In this document: positions 6,145 to 12,287 of the stretch, piece after piece | How the letters are laid out: every line of letters begins with the position of its first letter | Position numbering within the stretch: position 1 is the first letter of the stretch | Position numbers and translations under genes: made by a program | DNA from: JBDSTW01 sp039914705 | GTDB lineage: Bacteria > Pseudomonadota > Gammaproteobacteria > SURF-13 | Reading direction: 5' to 3' | Assembly (NCBI GenBank): GCA_039914705.1 | Contig: JBDSOT010000126.1 | Coordinates: 1 to 12,287 of the forward strand | Length of the DNA: 12,287 nucleotides | The notes under the pieces: generated by a model | Database searches by the model: none | What the model saw: the letters and a program-made list of their open reading frames with translations, nothing else | Told to the model about the DNA's origin: nothing

Positions 6145-6220
<76 letters not shown>

Positions 6221-6221
6221 A

Positions 6222-6248
6222 TTAAGTACAGTAACTTAAATACAGTAA
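6222..6248. repeat. Tandem 13-nt repeat in the tRNA spacer
   Basis: TTAAGTACAGTAA (6222-6234) and TTAAATACAGTAA (6236-6248) differ at one position and are separated by one base. They begin right after the CCA of tRNA-Ala. The trailer after tRNA-Glu (6349 onward) starts with the related ATTAAATAC. Confidence 0.6.
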
Positions 6249-6272
6249 AACGCATTAAACCGCATCACTTTA

Positions 6273-6348
6273 GTCCCCATCGTCTAGAGGCCTAGGACAC
6301 TGCCCTTTCACGGCGGCGACAGGGGTTCGAATCCCCTTGGGGACGCCA
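6273..6348 (+). tRNA. tRNA-Glu (anticodon TTC)
   Basis: A complete 76-nt cloverleaf: acceptor GTCCCCA/TGGGGAC, D stem GTCT/GGAC with a G-T pair, anticodon stem CTGCC/GGCGG with a T-G pair and loop CTTTCAC (anticodon TTC), T arm AGGGG-TTCGAAT-CCCCT, discriminator G and encoded CCA. It lies 52 nt after tRNA-Ala and is probably transcribed with it. It encodes the substrate of the adjacent GluRS. Confidence 0.96.
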
Positions 6349-6395
6349 ATTAAATACCCGCAACTCAAATTCCGGCCTGGTTTCTGACGTTATTT

Positions 6396-9248
6396 TCAGA
6401 CAAATCCCAAACCCTCTCGCTTGGAATCAGGTTGCATAATGGCCCAATGATTGGCATGAGGTATGTCCAGATAATAACCTTGCACCCTATCAACTCCAAA
6501 CCTTTTCAGCATTTCCAGGGTCTCGGCGCTCTCCACAAATTCCGCGACGGTAATTTTATCCAGGCCGTGTGCGATGTCCACGATGGCTTTAACAAATACC
6601 TGGCTGTCGGGATCATTCGGCAGATCGCGGATAAACGACCCGTCAATTTTCAAGATATCGGCTTCGAGATGTTTAAGGTAGGTAAAGGAAGAGAAACCTG
6701 CGCCGAAATCATCCAGGCTTACCTTGCAACCGGATTGATGCAAAATCTCAATAAAGCGCTGTGCATCATGCAAATCGGAGACCGCAGCGGTCTCGGTCAA
6801 CTCCACTTGCAGGCGCTTTGGGTTTACATGGTATTGCTGAAGCCGGTCATGGATGTAATGCGGCAAAGAGGCCTCATCGAACGAACGTCCCGACACATTA
6901 ACCGCGATGTCAGGGATATTGTCGGAGCTCGCCAGTAACATAATAGTCTGGTGAATGACCCAGCGATCAATATCCAATATCTTTCCGCTCTTCTCGGCAA
7001 ATGAAATAAAATTTCCCGGCAGTATGAGTTGCCCGGGGCTGTCTTCGTCAACCATGCGCACCAGCACTTCAAGTGACGAGAGCGAGCTGTCTTTCGCATG
7101 ATAAATCCCCTGGAAATGCAGCCTCAGTAAATTATTTTCCAATGCATGCAGGATGCGCTCATTCCAGTTTATCTGGCTGGAGGTGCTGTACGTGTTTATC
7201 TCAGGGCTATAGATGCGCCAGGTATTCTTGCCGGCCTCTTTCGCCTGATACATGGCCCTATCTGCATGGGCGATAAGTTCCGCCGCGTTAGCTGCGTGCT
7301 CCGGGAAGATGGCAATGCCTACACTGGCGGTGAGGCGTAGATTTTTCTCCTCGAAGCGAAATGGAAGTTGCGCAATGGCGCGGATAATCCGTTCCGCAAG
7401 GGCCTCGACCTGACCTTCCGTCACACCTGCCGCCAATACCGCAAACTCATCGCCTCCCAAACGGCCAAGAATTTCATTGCGGCGCACTAAGCCGGACACT
7501 TCATTGGCAATACGAATCAATATAGTGTCGCCTGCGCGATGACCAAAGGTATCATTGGCGTACTTGAATCCGTCCAGGTCGAAAAATAACAATGCAACAT
7601 TCGAACTGCTACGTTCTGCCCCCACGATTGCGCGCTCCAGGTCGTCCTGAAAACGATGCCGGTTGTACAGACCTGTGAGGGAATCGTGTTCGGCCAGATA
7701 GACTAATTGTTCGGCGGTCTGGCGCTCGCGTGTGATGTCTTCATAGACCCATAATCGCCCGCTGAATCCATGGGCCTCGTCATGCACCAAATACGAAAGC
7801 TGGGTTACCATACGCCCGCCAGCGATGGGAATTTCAAAGCTGTCACTGCCCTCCTGGGCCTGCAGAATATGCTTGATGTGACTACTGAAATCATCAGGCT
7901 TGTCTAACACGTTGGCAGAGTAGTTGAAAATTTCAGTGGCCAATTTACCGATCAACCCGACGCTCTCCGGTATCATCCAGATGCGCAGAAATGCCGGGTT
8001 GTAGTACACCACACGATTATCGGCGCTGACAAACAGAATACCGATACTCATCACCGACAGTAATGACGTAAGACGTGCATGCTCCTGTTGCGCCTGAAGC
8101 AGGAAGTTGCGCTGCATCTCTTCGGCTTGTGTCAGCTCAACAATCTTACCCTCCAGCATTTCCTCCGCCAGTTTGCGCTCGTAAATATCGCGCACACTGC
8201 TGCGGCGTCCGAGGTATTCGCCTTGTTTGTTGTAAATGGGTTGCCAGCTAGCCGAAACCCACAAAACTTCACCTTGTTTATGTACGATTCGATATTCGAA
8301 ATCGTTAGCCACCCCGCCTCGAGTCGCACGCTTGAATGCGGCGCTCACTTTTTCATAATCATCGGGGAAAATAATCGCCAGGGGAAAGTTGTGCATTTGC
8401 AAACACTCTGCGGGCGTATAGCCTGAGATACGCTCAACAGATGTATTAATCCAGATTAATTTGCCGCGCGGCGAGTACCAGTCTTCCCAATCGTAGGTAT
8501 AGTCTGCAATGGTATGAAACTTGGACTCGCTCGCGCTCAATTCCTCCACACGCTTACGCATGGTCGCCGCCATATTATTAAATGTGGTGGTGAGCTGGCC
8601 GATTTCATCGCGCGTTTTAACCGGCACACGAATATTAAAATTACCTGCTGTAACGGCCTCACCAGCGCGCATGAGTTCTTTCAAATGCCGTGTCAGCCAG
8701 TAGCCTAAAAATGTCAGCACCATGGTCGACAAAATAACCACGGCCAGCGAAATTAACAGACTTTCATTGAGAAAACGCGATCTTGCCTCGATGGAGAAGC
8801 GTGTGGAAATCCCGTAACGCAGGTTGCCATACACCTGACCCGCGCGATGGATGCTGGTCTGAGTATCATAAAGCGCGGATGAGTGAGCGTCGCTGTAATC
8901 GATCTGGCTATCAAGCTTCGGCAACAGTTGATTTGTATTCCAGCCTGACGCGCCGACAATTTCACCATGAGCGTCGGATAGCACAAGATACGCAATTTGA
9001 TTATTGCGCCGGTGCTCGTCAAGCAGCTTCGCCAGCGTGCCGTAATCCTTTTGCATCAAGGGTTTTATTAAAGAAATATTAAGCAGGCCGGCAATTTCGC
9101 TAAGCCTCTTCTCCATATGTTCAGTCAAATTTTTCTCAACCAGCCACACACTGTTTATAACCAGCAGTGTCACCATAATAATCTGCACGAACAGACTGCC
9201 CAACACCAGCTTGAGGCGTAGCGATATTTTCGGGTTTAGCCAATCCAC
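6396..9248 (-). CDS. Membrane sensor with HAMP, PAS, GGDEF and EAL domains (cyclic-di-GMP turnover)
   Basis: The product is 950 residues. TM1 (about 13-36) and TM2 (about 163-185) bracket a periplasmic sensor domain (about 37-162). HAMP follows (about 183-235), then PAS 1 (about 243-358, ending RRSSVRDIYERK), a coiled linker, and PAS 2 (about 392-510). The GGDEF domain (about 518-680) has G598-G-D-E-F602 intact, predicting cyclic-di-GMP synthesis; its product-inhibition site RxxD is altered to R589-R-N-E592. The EAL domain (about 700-940) has E727-V-L in place of EAL but keeps N784, E819, D846-D847, K867, E903 and Q923, so hydrolysis of cyclic-di-GMP also looks possible. The start is a GTG at 9248 with no clear ribosome binding site. 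Its neighbour is a secretion channel, suggesting a role in adhesion or biofilm control. The net direction of activity cannot be read from sequence. Confidence 0.95.
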   Translation of the reverse strand: MDWLNPKISLRLKLVLGSLFVQIIMVTLLVINSVWLVEKNLTEHMEKRLSEIAGLLNISLIKPLMQKDYGTLAKLLDEHRRNNQIAYLVLSDAHGEIVGASGWNTNQLLPKLDSQIDYSDAHSSALYDTQTSIHRAGQVYGNLRYGISTRFSIEARSRFLNESLLISLAVVILSTMVLTFLGYWLTRHLKELMRAGEAVTAGNFNIRVPVKTRDEIGQLTTTFNNMAATMRKRVEELSASESKFHTIADYTYDWEDWYSPRGKLIWINTSVERISGYTPAECLQMHNFPLAIIFPDDYEKVSAAFKRATRGGVANDFEYRIVHKQGEVLWVSASWQPIYNKQGEYLGRRSSVRDIYERKLAEEMLEGKIVELTQAEEMQRNFLLQAQQEHARLTSLLSVMSIGILFVSADNRVVYYNPAFLRIWMIPESVGLIGKLATEIFNYSANVLDKPDDFSSHIKHILQAQEGSDSFEIPIAGGRMVTQLSYLVHDEAHGFSGRLWVYEDITRERQTAEQLVYLAEHDSLTGLYNRHRFQDDLERAIVGAERSSSNVALLFFDLDGFKYANDTFGHRAGDTILIRIANEVSGLVRRNEILGRLGGDEFAVLAAGVTEGQVEALAERIIRAIAQLPFRFEEKNLRLTASVGIAIFPEHAANAAELIAHADRAMYQAKEAGKNTWRIYSPEINTYSTSSQINWNERILHALENNLLRLHFQGIYHAKDSSLSSLEVLVRMVDEDSPGQLILPGNFISFAEKSGKILDIDRWVIHQTIMLLASSDNIPDIAVNVSGRSFDEASLPHYIHDRLQQYHVNPKRLQVELTETAAVSDLHDAQRFIEILHQSGCKVSLDDFGAGFSSFTYLKHLEADILKIDGSFIRDLPNDPDSQVFVKAIVDIAHGLDKITVAEFVESAETLEMLKRFGVDRVQGYYLDIPHANHWAIMQPDSKREGLGFV

Positions 9249-9291
9249 GGGTAGGTTGTTTTACTGGGGGCTATGACGCTGGAGATTAGAA

Positions 9292-9334
9292 ATCCATGCG
9301 TCCGGAAGCGGATGTGTAGTGCGGACGCTTGGAT
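9292..9334 (-). promoter_or_regulatory. Strong hairpin in the upstream region of the GGDEF-EAL gene
   Basis: ATCCATGCGTCCG (9292-9304) pairs with CGGACGCTTGGAT (9322-9334) through 12 of 13 positions around a 17-nt loop. It is 43 nt before the GTG start. There is no T-run after it on the minus strand, so it looks like a leader structure or a repeat-type operator rather than a terminator. The rest of the 313-nt gap (9249-9561) holds no supported gene. Confidence 0.4.
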
Positions 9335-9410
9335 AGGAAATATATCGCAAGGATGGCGATTGGATGTTTAGTTTAGTCAGCCGATGAAACTGCTTCATAC
9401 GCCCTCTTTA

Positions 9411-9416
9411 ATTATA
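9411..9416 (-). promoter_or_regulatory. Possible -10 element upstream of the GGDEF-EAL gene
   Basis: The minus strand reads TATAAT exactly at 9416-9411, in an AT-rich stretch. No convincing -35 lies 16-18 nt upstream. The leader would be about 155 nt and would contain the hairpin at 9292-9334. Confidence 0.3.
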
Positions 9417-9561
9417 TTCAATCTATATCTGTTCGCTGTTCTCTCGATGTTGTGCTTTATCTTTTGACCGTAACGGCCGTAGGTGTGGCTAAAGACGGCG
9501 AATCGTTTTACAACCCGATAATAATAACAATAACCAGGATAGAGATGGGGGTTTTACTAAC

Positions 9562-10893
9562 TTAATTTACGCCGAGGGGTTGTGTTTCTTCCGGCAATGC
9601 CAGACCAAGCTGCTCAAGAAGCCTGCCCATCGCGGCCATAATACGGTATTGAGCGAAGATCTTGTCGTATTCGGCGACGATGGCGGAACGCGACGCTACA
9701 AACATCTCATTCTCGGTATCCAGCAAGTCCAGCAGGCTGCGCTGGCCGATATTGAATTGTTTTTCATAAGCCTGGCGCGTATTGCGGATGGCTTCAACGT
9801 GTTGCCTCAGGTAAACAAGCTGCGTCTCAACCGACTGATAGGCATTCCAGGACAGGCGCATACTTTCAATCACCTGGCGGTAGGTGCTTTTACTGACCTC
9901 TTTCGCCTCGCCGGCAAGATTGGCGGTCTGCGCCCTTCTCGCGGCATCAGCTCCGCCGCGGAAAAGATTGTAGCGCATACGAATCATCGCGACTGTGTCC
10001 TCATCCCTGCCGTCAATCCCATTTACACCGTCATTCCAGACCTGCCCGAGTTCCAGATCAAAGCGCGGATAAAAAGGTGATTTGGCAGCCTGGTGCTGGG
10101 CAATGGCGGCCTCTACATCGGCCTGACTTGATTTTAATGTGGGATTGCCCGCCAGCGCCTTTTGCACCGCATCGTCCACGGATACCGGTAGTGCATCCGC
10201 ATCAAACTCTGGCTTTTGCAGGCTATCCGGGCTGGGTAATTCGCCGATTACACGCTGATAATTAGCCTGTGCCTCGGTTAAATTAGCTTGTGCGGCAATC
10301 AGGTTGGAACCGGCCAACGCCCTACGGCCTTCCACCTGGGTTTGATCCGACTTGCGACCTACGCCGGCATCGGTGCGCAAGATAATCTGGTCTGCGATGC
10401 GCTCGTGCGCAGCAAGATTATCCTTGGCAAGATTCACAAGTTCCAGCTCGCGCAGCACATTCAAATAAAGCTCCGTGGCGCGCAGCCCGATGTTTTCGGC
10501 CGTGCCGTAAACCGTGTAGGCCGCCGCGTTTACGCGCTCGGTCTGTCTGGTCACTTCGCTGTGGGTAGCAAAGCCATCGAAAATCATTTGCCGTAAATTA
10601 ATCCCGGTCTCGCGGCGCGAATTAGTGTCACCATTGGTGAGCGTGGCGAACGGGCTGACCCTGCGGCCATAGCCAACCCCGGCCGTTACATCTACCGTGG
10701 GCTTGTAGCCTGCGCGCGCCACATCCAGTTCGCCCACCCTGGAATTGCGTTGTTCAATAGCAGCTTGAATCGTGGGATTGGTGGCAAGAGTTTCCTTAAC
10801 GGCGTCCTGAAGGGTCACTGCAAACACCGGGGGAGCGGCGCAATAAATCAAACCCAGTTGTGCAGCAATGACCGCTCGTTTTACCAACTTCAC
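9562..10893 (-). CDS. TolC-family type I secretion outer membrane channel
   Basis: The GTG at 10893 is preferred: GGGGG lies 6 nt upstream, and from there the protein starts with a classical signal peptide (KLVKR, hydrophobic core, then PPVFA with cleavage before VTLQDAV), giving 443 residues. The frame extends to an ATG at 10950, which would add 19 residues before this signal. The mature protein shows the internal duplication typical of TolC: LQDAVKETLATNPTIQAA in the first half and VDDAVQKALAGNPTLKSS in the second. Both halves have heptad-rich helices and membrane-strand segments such as GINLRQMIFDG and IRMRYNLFRGG. It should form a trimeric outer membrane and periplasmic tunnel that works with an inner membrane ABC transporter and a fusion protein. 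Those partners are not in the window. The RTX protein gene upstream on the same strand is a likely cargo. Confidence 0.93.
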   Translation of the reverse strand: MKLVKRAVIAAQLGLIYCAAPPVFAVTLQDAVKETLATNPTIQAAIEQRNSRVGELDVARAGYKPTVDVTAGVGYGRRVSPFATLTNGDTNSRRETGINLRQMIFDGFATHSEVTRQTERVNAAAYTVYGTAENIGLRATELYLNVLRELELVNLAKDNLAAHERIADQIILRTDAGVGRKSDQTQVEGRRALAGSNLIAAQANLTEAQANYQRVIGELPSPDSLQKPEFDADALPVSVDDAVQKALAGNPTLKSSQADVEAAIAQHQAAKSPFYPRFDLELGQVWNDGVNGIDGRDEDTVAMIRMRYNLFRGGADAARRAQTANLAGEAKEVSKSTYRQVIESMRLSWNAYQSVETQLVYLRQHVEAIRNTRQAYEKQFNIGQRSLLDLLDTENEMFVASRSAIVAEYDKIFAQYRIMAAMGRLLEQLGLALPEETQPLGVN

Positions 10894-11002
10894 TTTTGGC
10901 CCCCAATTCAAAATAATCAATTCACTATAGGCATTGCCTAACTCCCGCATAGTAAGGCCATTAGCGTTGCTTCCTGACGACTACGCTCGCAAGTTTCGCG
11001 CC

Positions 11003-11031
11003 AAGATACATAAATTACCTGCTCGATACAA
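11003..11031 (-). promoter_or_regulatory. Possible promoter of the TolC-family gene
   Basis: The minus strand has TTGTAT (11031-11026), a 17-nt spacer and TATCTT (11008-11003). Match to consensus is modest (3 of 6 and 4 of 6) but the spacing is ideal, and it lies between the RTX gene's terminator and the channel gene. The remainder of 10951-11248 shows only a 10-bp palindrome, GTTGTACAAC (11055-11064), and no supported gene. Confidence 0.3.
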
Positions 11032-11248
11032 GTTTGCACAGGCTATCCATTGCTGTTGTACAACCTGATCTTATGCGCAAGCCAAGGCCGTATTCCAGGG
11101 CTTGAAGATTAATAGGGTGAATGAACTAGCGGAGAAATTTTAGAAAAGGAGATTAACAAGCACTTGGCTGAGGGCATTTAACACGATGACATTGTGTGAT
11201 CGGAACTATCCAAAATAGGCTAAGATTTACCTGCAACAATGAAAATAG

Positions 11249-11271
11249 AGCCCGGCATGGCAGACCGGGCT
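11249..11271 (-). terminator. Intrinsic terminator of the RTX gene
   Basis: On the minus strand AGCCCGG (11271-11265) pairs with CCGGGCT (11255-11249) in a perfect 7-bp stem with a 9-nt loop, followed by the T-rich CTATTTTC. It begins 23 nt after the RTX stop codon. It separates the RTX transcript from the TolC-family gene downstream. No plus-strand gene ends here. Confidence 0.6.
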
Positions 11272-11293
11272 TTCTCTGAGTATCCAGCAGTAA

Positions 11294-12287
11294 TTAGGAA
11301 ATATTACGGGTAATGTCCGTATCGACCAGCAAGCTCGCAAAGCCATTGGTGTAGCTCGCGTATGTTTCCCCATTTAACAGTACATTCGAACCCGCAACCC
11401 ATCCCTGGCCGGTACTATTGACGACATCGCCCGTGTTGCCCAGCACGATCAGCTGATCCGTGGTGCCGGACAAATCAAGCACGTCTTGTACGTTGAGCGT
11501 CAGTGTGTTATTCCCGGTGCCAGTGAGATTAATATTCTCGATGCCGGTGATCTTCGTCTGGGCAATAGCGGTCAGATCCAGTAACTGCCCGGCGCCATCG
11601 AAGCGCAAGGTATCGGTGCTAAGGCCGCCATCGTAGACTAGGGTAGCTGTGCCTGCGAGATCAGCGGCATCGTACACTATGATGTCATTGCCATCGCCGC
11701 CGAACAGGACATCGCTACCGCCGCCGCCCGTCAGGACATCATCCCCTGCCCCGCCGGTTATTGTGTCATTCGCTGCACCGCCCGTGAGGATATTGGCGCC
11801 ACTGGAACCCGTGAGAATGACGGCGCCTGACGAGCCTGTGGCATTGACGTTCTCAAAGCCGGTGAGATTATTAGTAGTACCACCATCCTGATCAAGCTGG
11901 GACAGATCAATCGTAGCCGCTTGGTTGAGCACCAGCGTATCGCTATCGGTACCGACTACGGCCGATCCCGCATCGCCGTGGATATTGCCGGTGGTTTGGT
12001 AGGTTATGGTGTCGCTGCCGGCACCGCCGATGAGCGTATCCGCGCCCCCGCCACCAACCAGGACATCATTACCCGCCCCTCCGGTGAGGTTGTCGACTGC
12101 GGTCGTGCCCGTTACGTTGATATTCTTCGCAGCGTCCGTCACTAAATTGGCGTCCACCGTCAAGGGCGTAGCGACTGTCGAAGTAACGGTTATCGTATTG
12201 CCCGAAAATCCTGAGGTGGCGTAATACGCATTGCCCAGTTTGATGGTATTAGCCGAAGTCGAAGTATTATTAAATTGAAAATTCTCG
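11294..12287 (-). CDS. RTX repeat secreted protein / adhesin, C-terminal part (5' end outside window)
   Basis: The frame is open to the right edge, so 330 C-terminal residues are visible; the TTG at 12163 is internal. Two blocks of glycine-rich nonapeptides (GGxGxDxLx) are present: three in a row (GGAGNDVLV, GGGGADTLI, GGAGSDTIT) and, about 75 residues later, four more ending GGDGNDIIV. Such repeats bind calcium and fold outside the cell as parallel beta rolls. Each block is followed by a similar module (DTLVL or DTLRF, then DLS or DLT, then GFENVN or GIENIN). The last 60 residues, with DLSGTTDQLIVLG, GQGWV and LLVDTDI near the end, fit a C-terminal type I secretion signal. It has no Cys and is rich in Thr, Asn, Gly and Asp, as in large surface adhesins. 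Full size and N-terminal domains are unknown. Confidence 0.9.
   Translation of the reverse strand, partial: ENFQFNNTSTSANTIKLGNAYYATSGFSGNTITVTSTVATPLTVDANLVTDAAKNINVTGTTAVDNLTGGAGNDVLVGGGGADTLIGGAGSDTITYQTTGNIHGDAGSAVVGTDSDTLVLNQAATIDLSQLDQDGGTTNNLTGFENVNATGSSGAVILTGSSGANILTGGAANDTITGGAGDDVLTGGGGSDVLFGGDGNDIIVYDAADLAGTATLVYDGGLSTDTLRFDGAGQLLDLTAIAQTKITGIENINLTGTGNNTLTLNVQDVLDLSGTTDQLIVLGNTGDVVNSTGQGWVAGSNVLLNGETYASYTNGFASLLVDTDITRNIS

Noticed and set aside
9261..9398. Minus-strand 45-codon frame ending 12 nt before the GGDEF-EAL start, with GAGGG before its ATG
   Set aside because: The nearby TATAAT would place the transcript start at or inside its ribosome binding site, the product has no distinctive composition, and it spans the strong hairpin. 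It could be a leader peptide but evidence is too thin.
9580..10596. Long plus-strand frames opposite the TolC-family gene
   Set aside because: They mirror the codon structure of a clearly recognisable minus-strand gene and show no family features.
11649..12224. Plus-strand Pro/Ser/Ala-rich frames opposite the RTX gene
   Set aside because: They are the antisense of glycine/aspartate-rich RTX repeats, which always yield Pro/Ser/Ala-rich shadow frames.

Overview
The window looks like chromosomal DNA from a Gram-negative proteobacterium, most likely a gammaproteobacterium. The reasons are a class I GluRS with the E. coli-type zinc cysteines, a TrxC-type thioredoxin, lipoprotein and TolC-family outer membrane genes, an RTX secreted protein, and three tRNAs with encoded CCA. 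The gltX / tRNA-Ala / tRNA-Glu order resembles what I recall from pseudomonads; I cannot name the genus. Base composition looks mid-range and fairly uniform by eye.

Left part (1-1857): the C-terminal half of a DEAD-box RNA helicase is followed by a gene-free stretch. That stretch holds a 150-bp non-coding element with 11-bp terminal inverted repeats and a TTAG duplication on both sides, which reads as an IS5-type MITE. Next come a 28-residue membrane peptide with a strong ribosome binding site and a DUF4112-type membrane protein.

Middle-left (1893-4354): a two-gene minus-strand unit (lipoprotein, then a single-pass anchored Pro/Gln-rich protein, joined by a GTGA overlap) is divergent from a plus-strand SRPBCC/START-like protein. 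A TrxC-type thioredoxin with an unusual CAPC active site follows, then a convergent tRNA-Val(CAC).

Middle (4355-6348): gltX is preceded by a hairpin-rich leader and followed by tRNA-Ala(GGC) and tRNA-Glu(TTC). GluRS and tRNA-Glu together form the glutamyl-tRNA charging pair.

Right part (6396-12287, all minus strand): a 950-residue membrane sensor with HAMP, two PAS-like, GGDEF and EAL domains; a TolC-family type I secretion outer membrane channel; and the C-terminal 330 residues of an RTX protein with its own terminator. A cyclic-di-GMP enzyme beside a secretion channel and an RTX surface protein suggests a biofilm/adhesion locus, analogous to but distinct from the Lap system. The ABC transporter and membrane fusion protein expected for such a system are not in the window.

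I found no clearly unprecedented system. The items most worth a second look are the MITE, the c-di-GMP/RTX/TolC neighbourhood, the unknown lipoprotein pair and the small membrane peptide.
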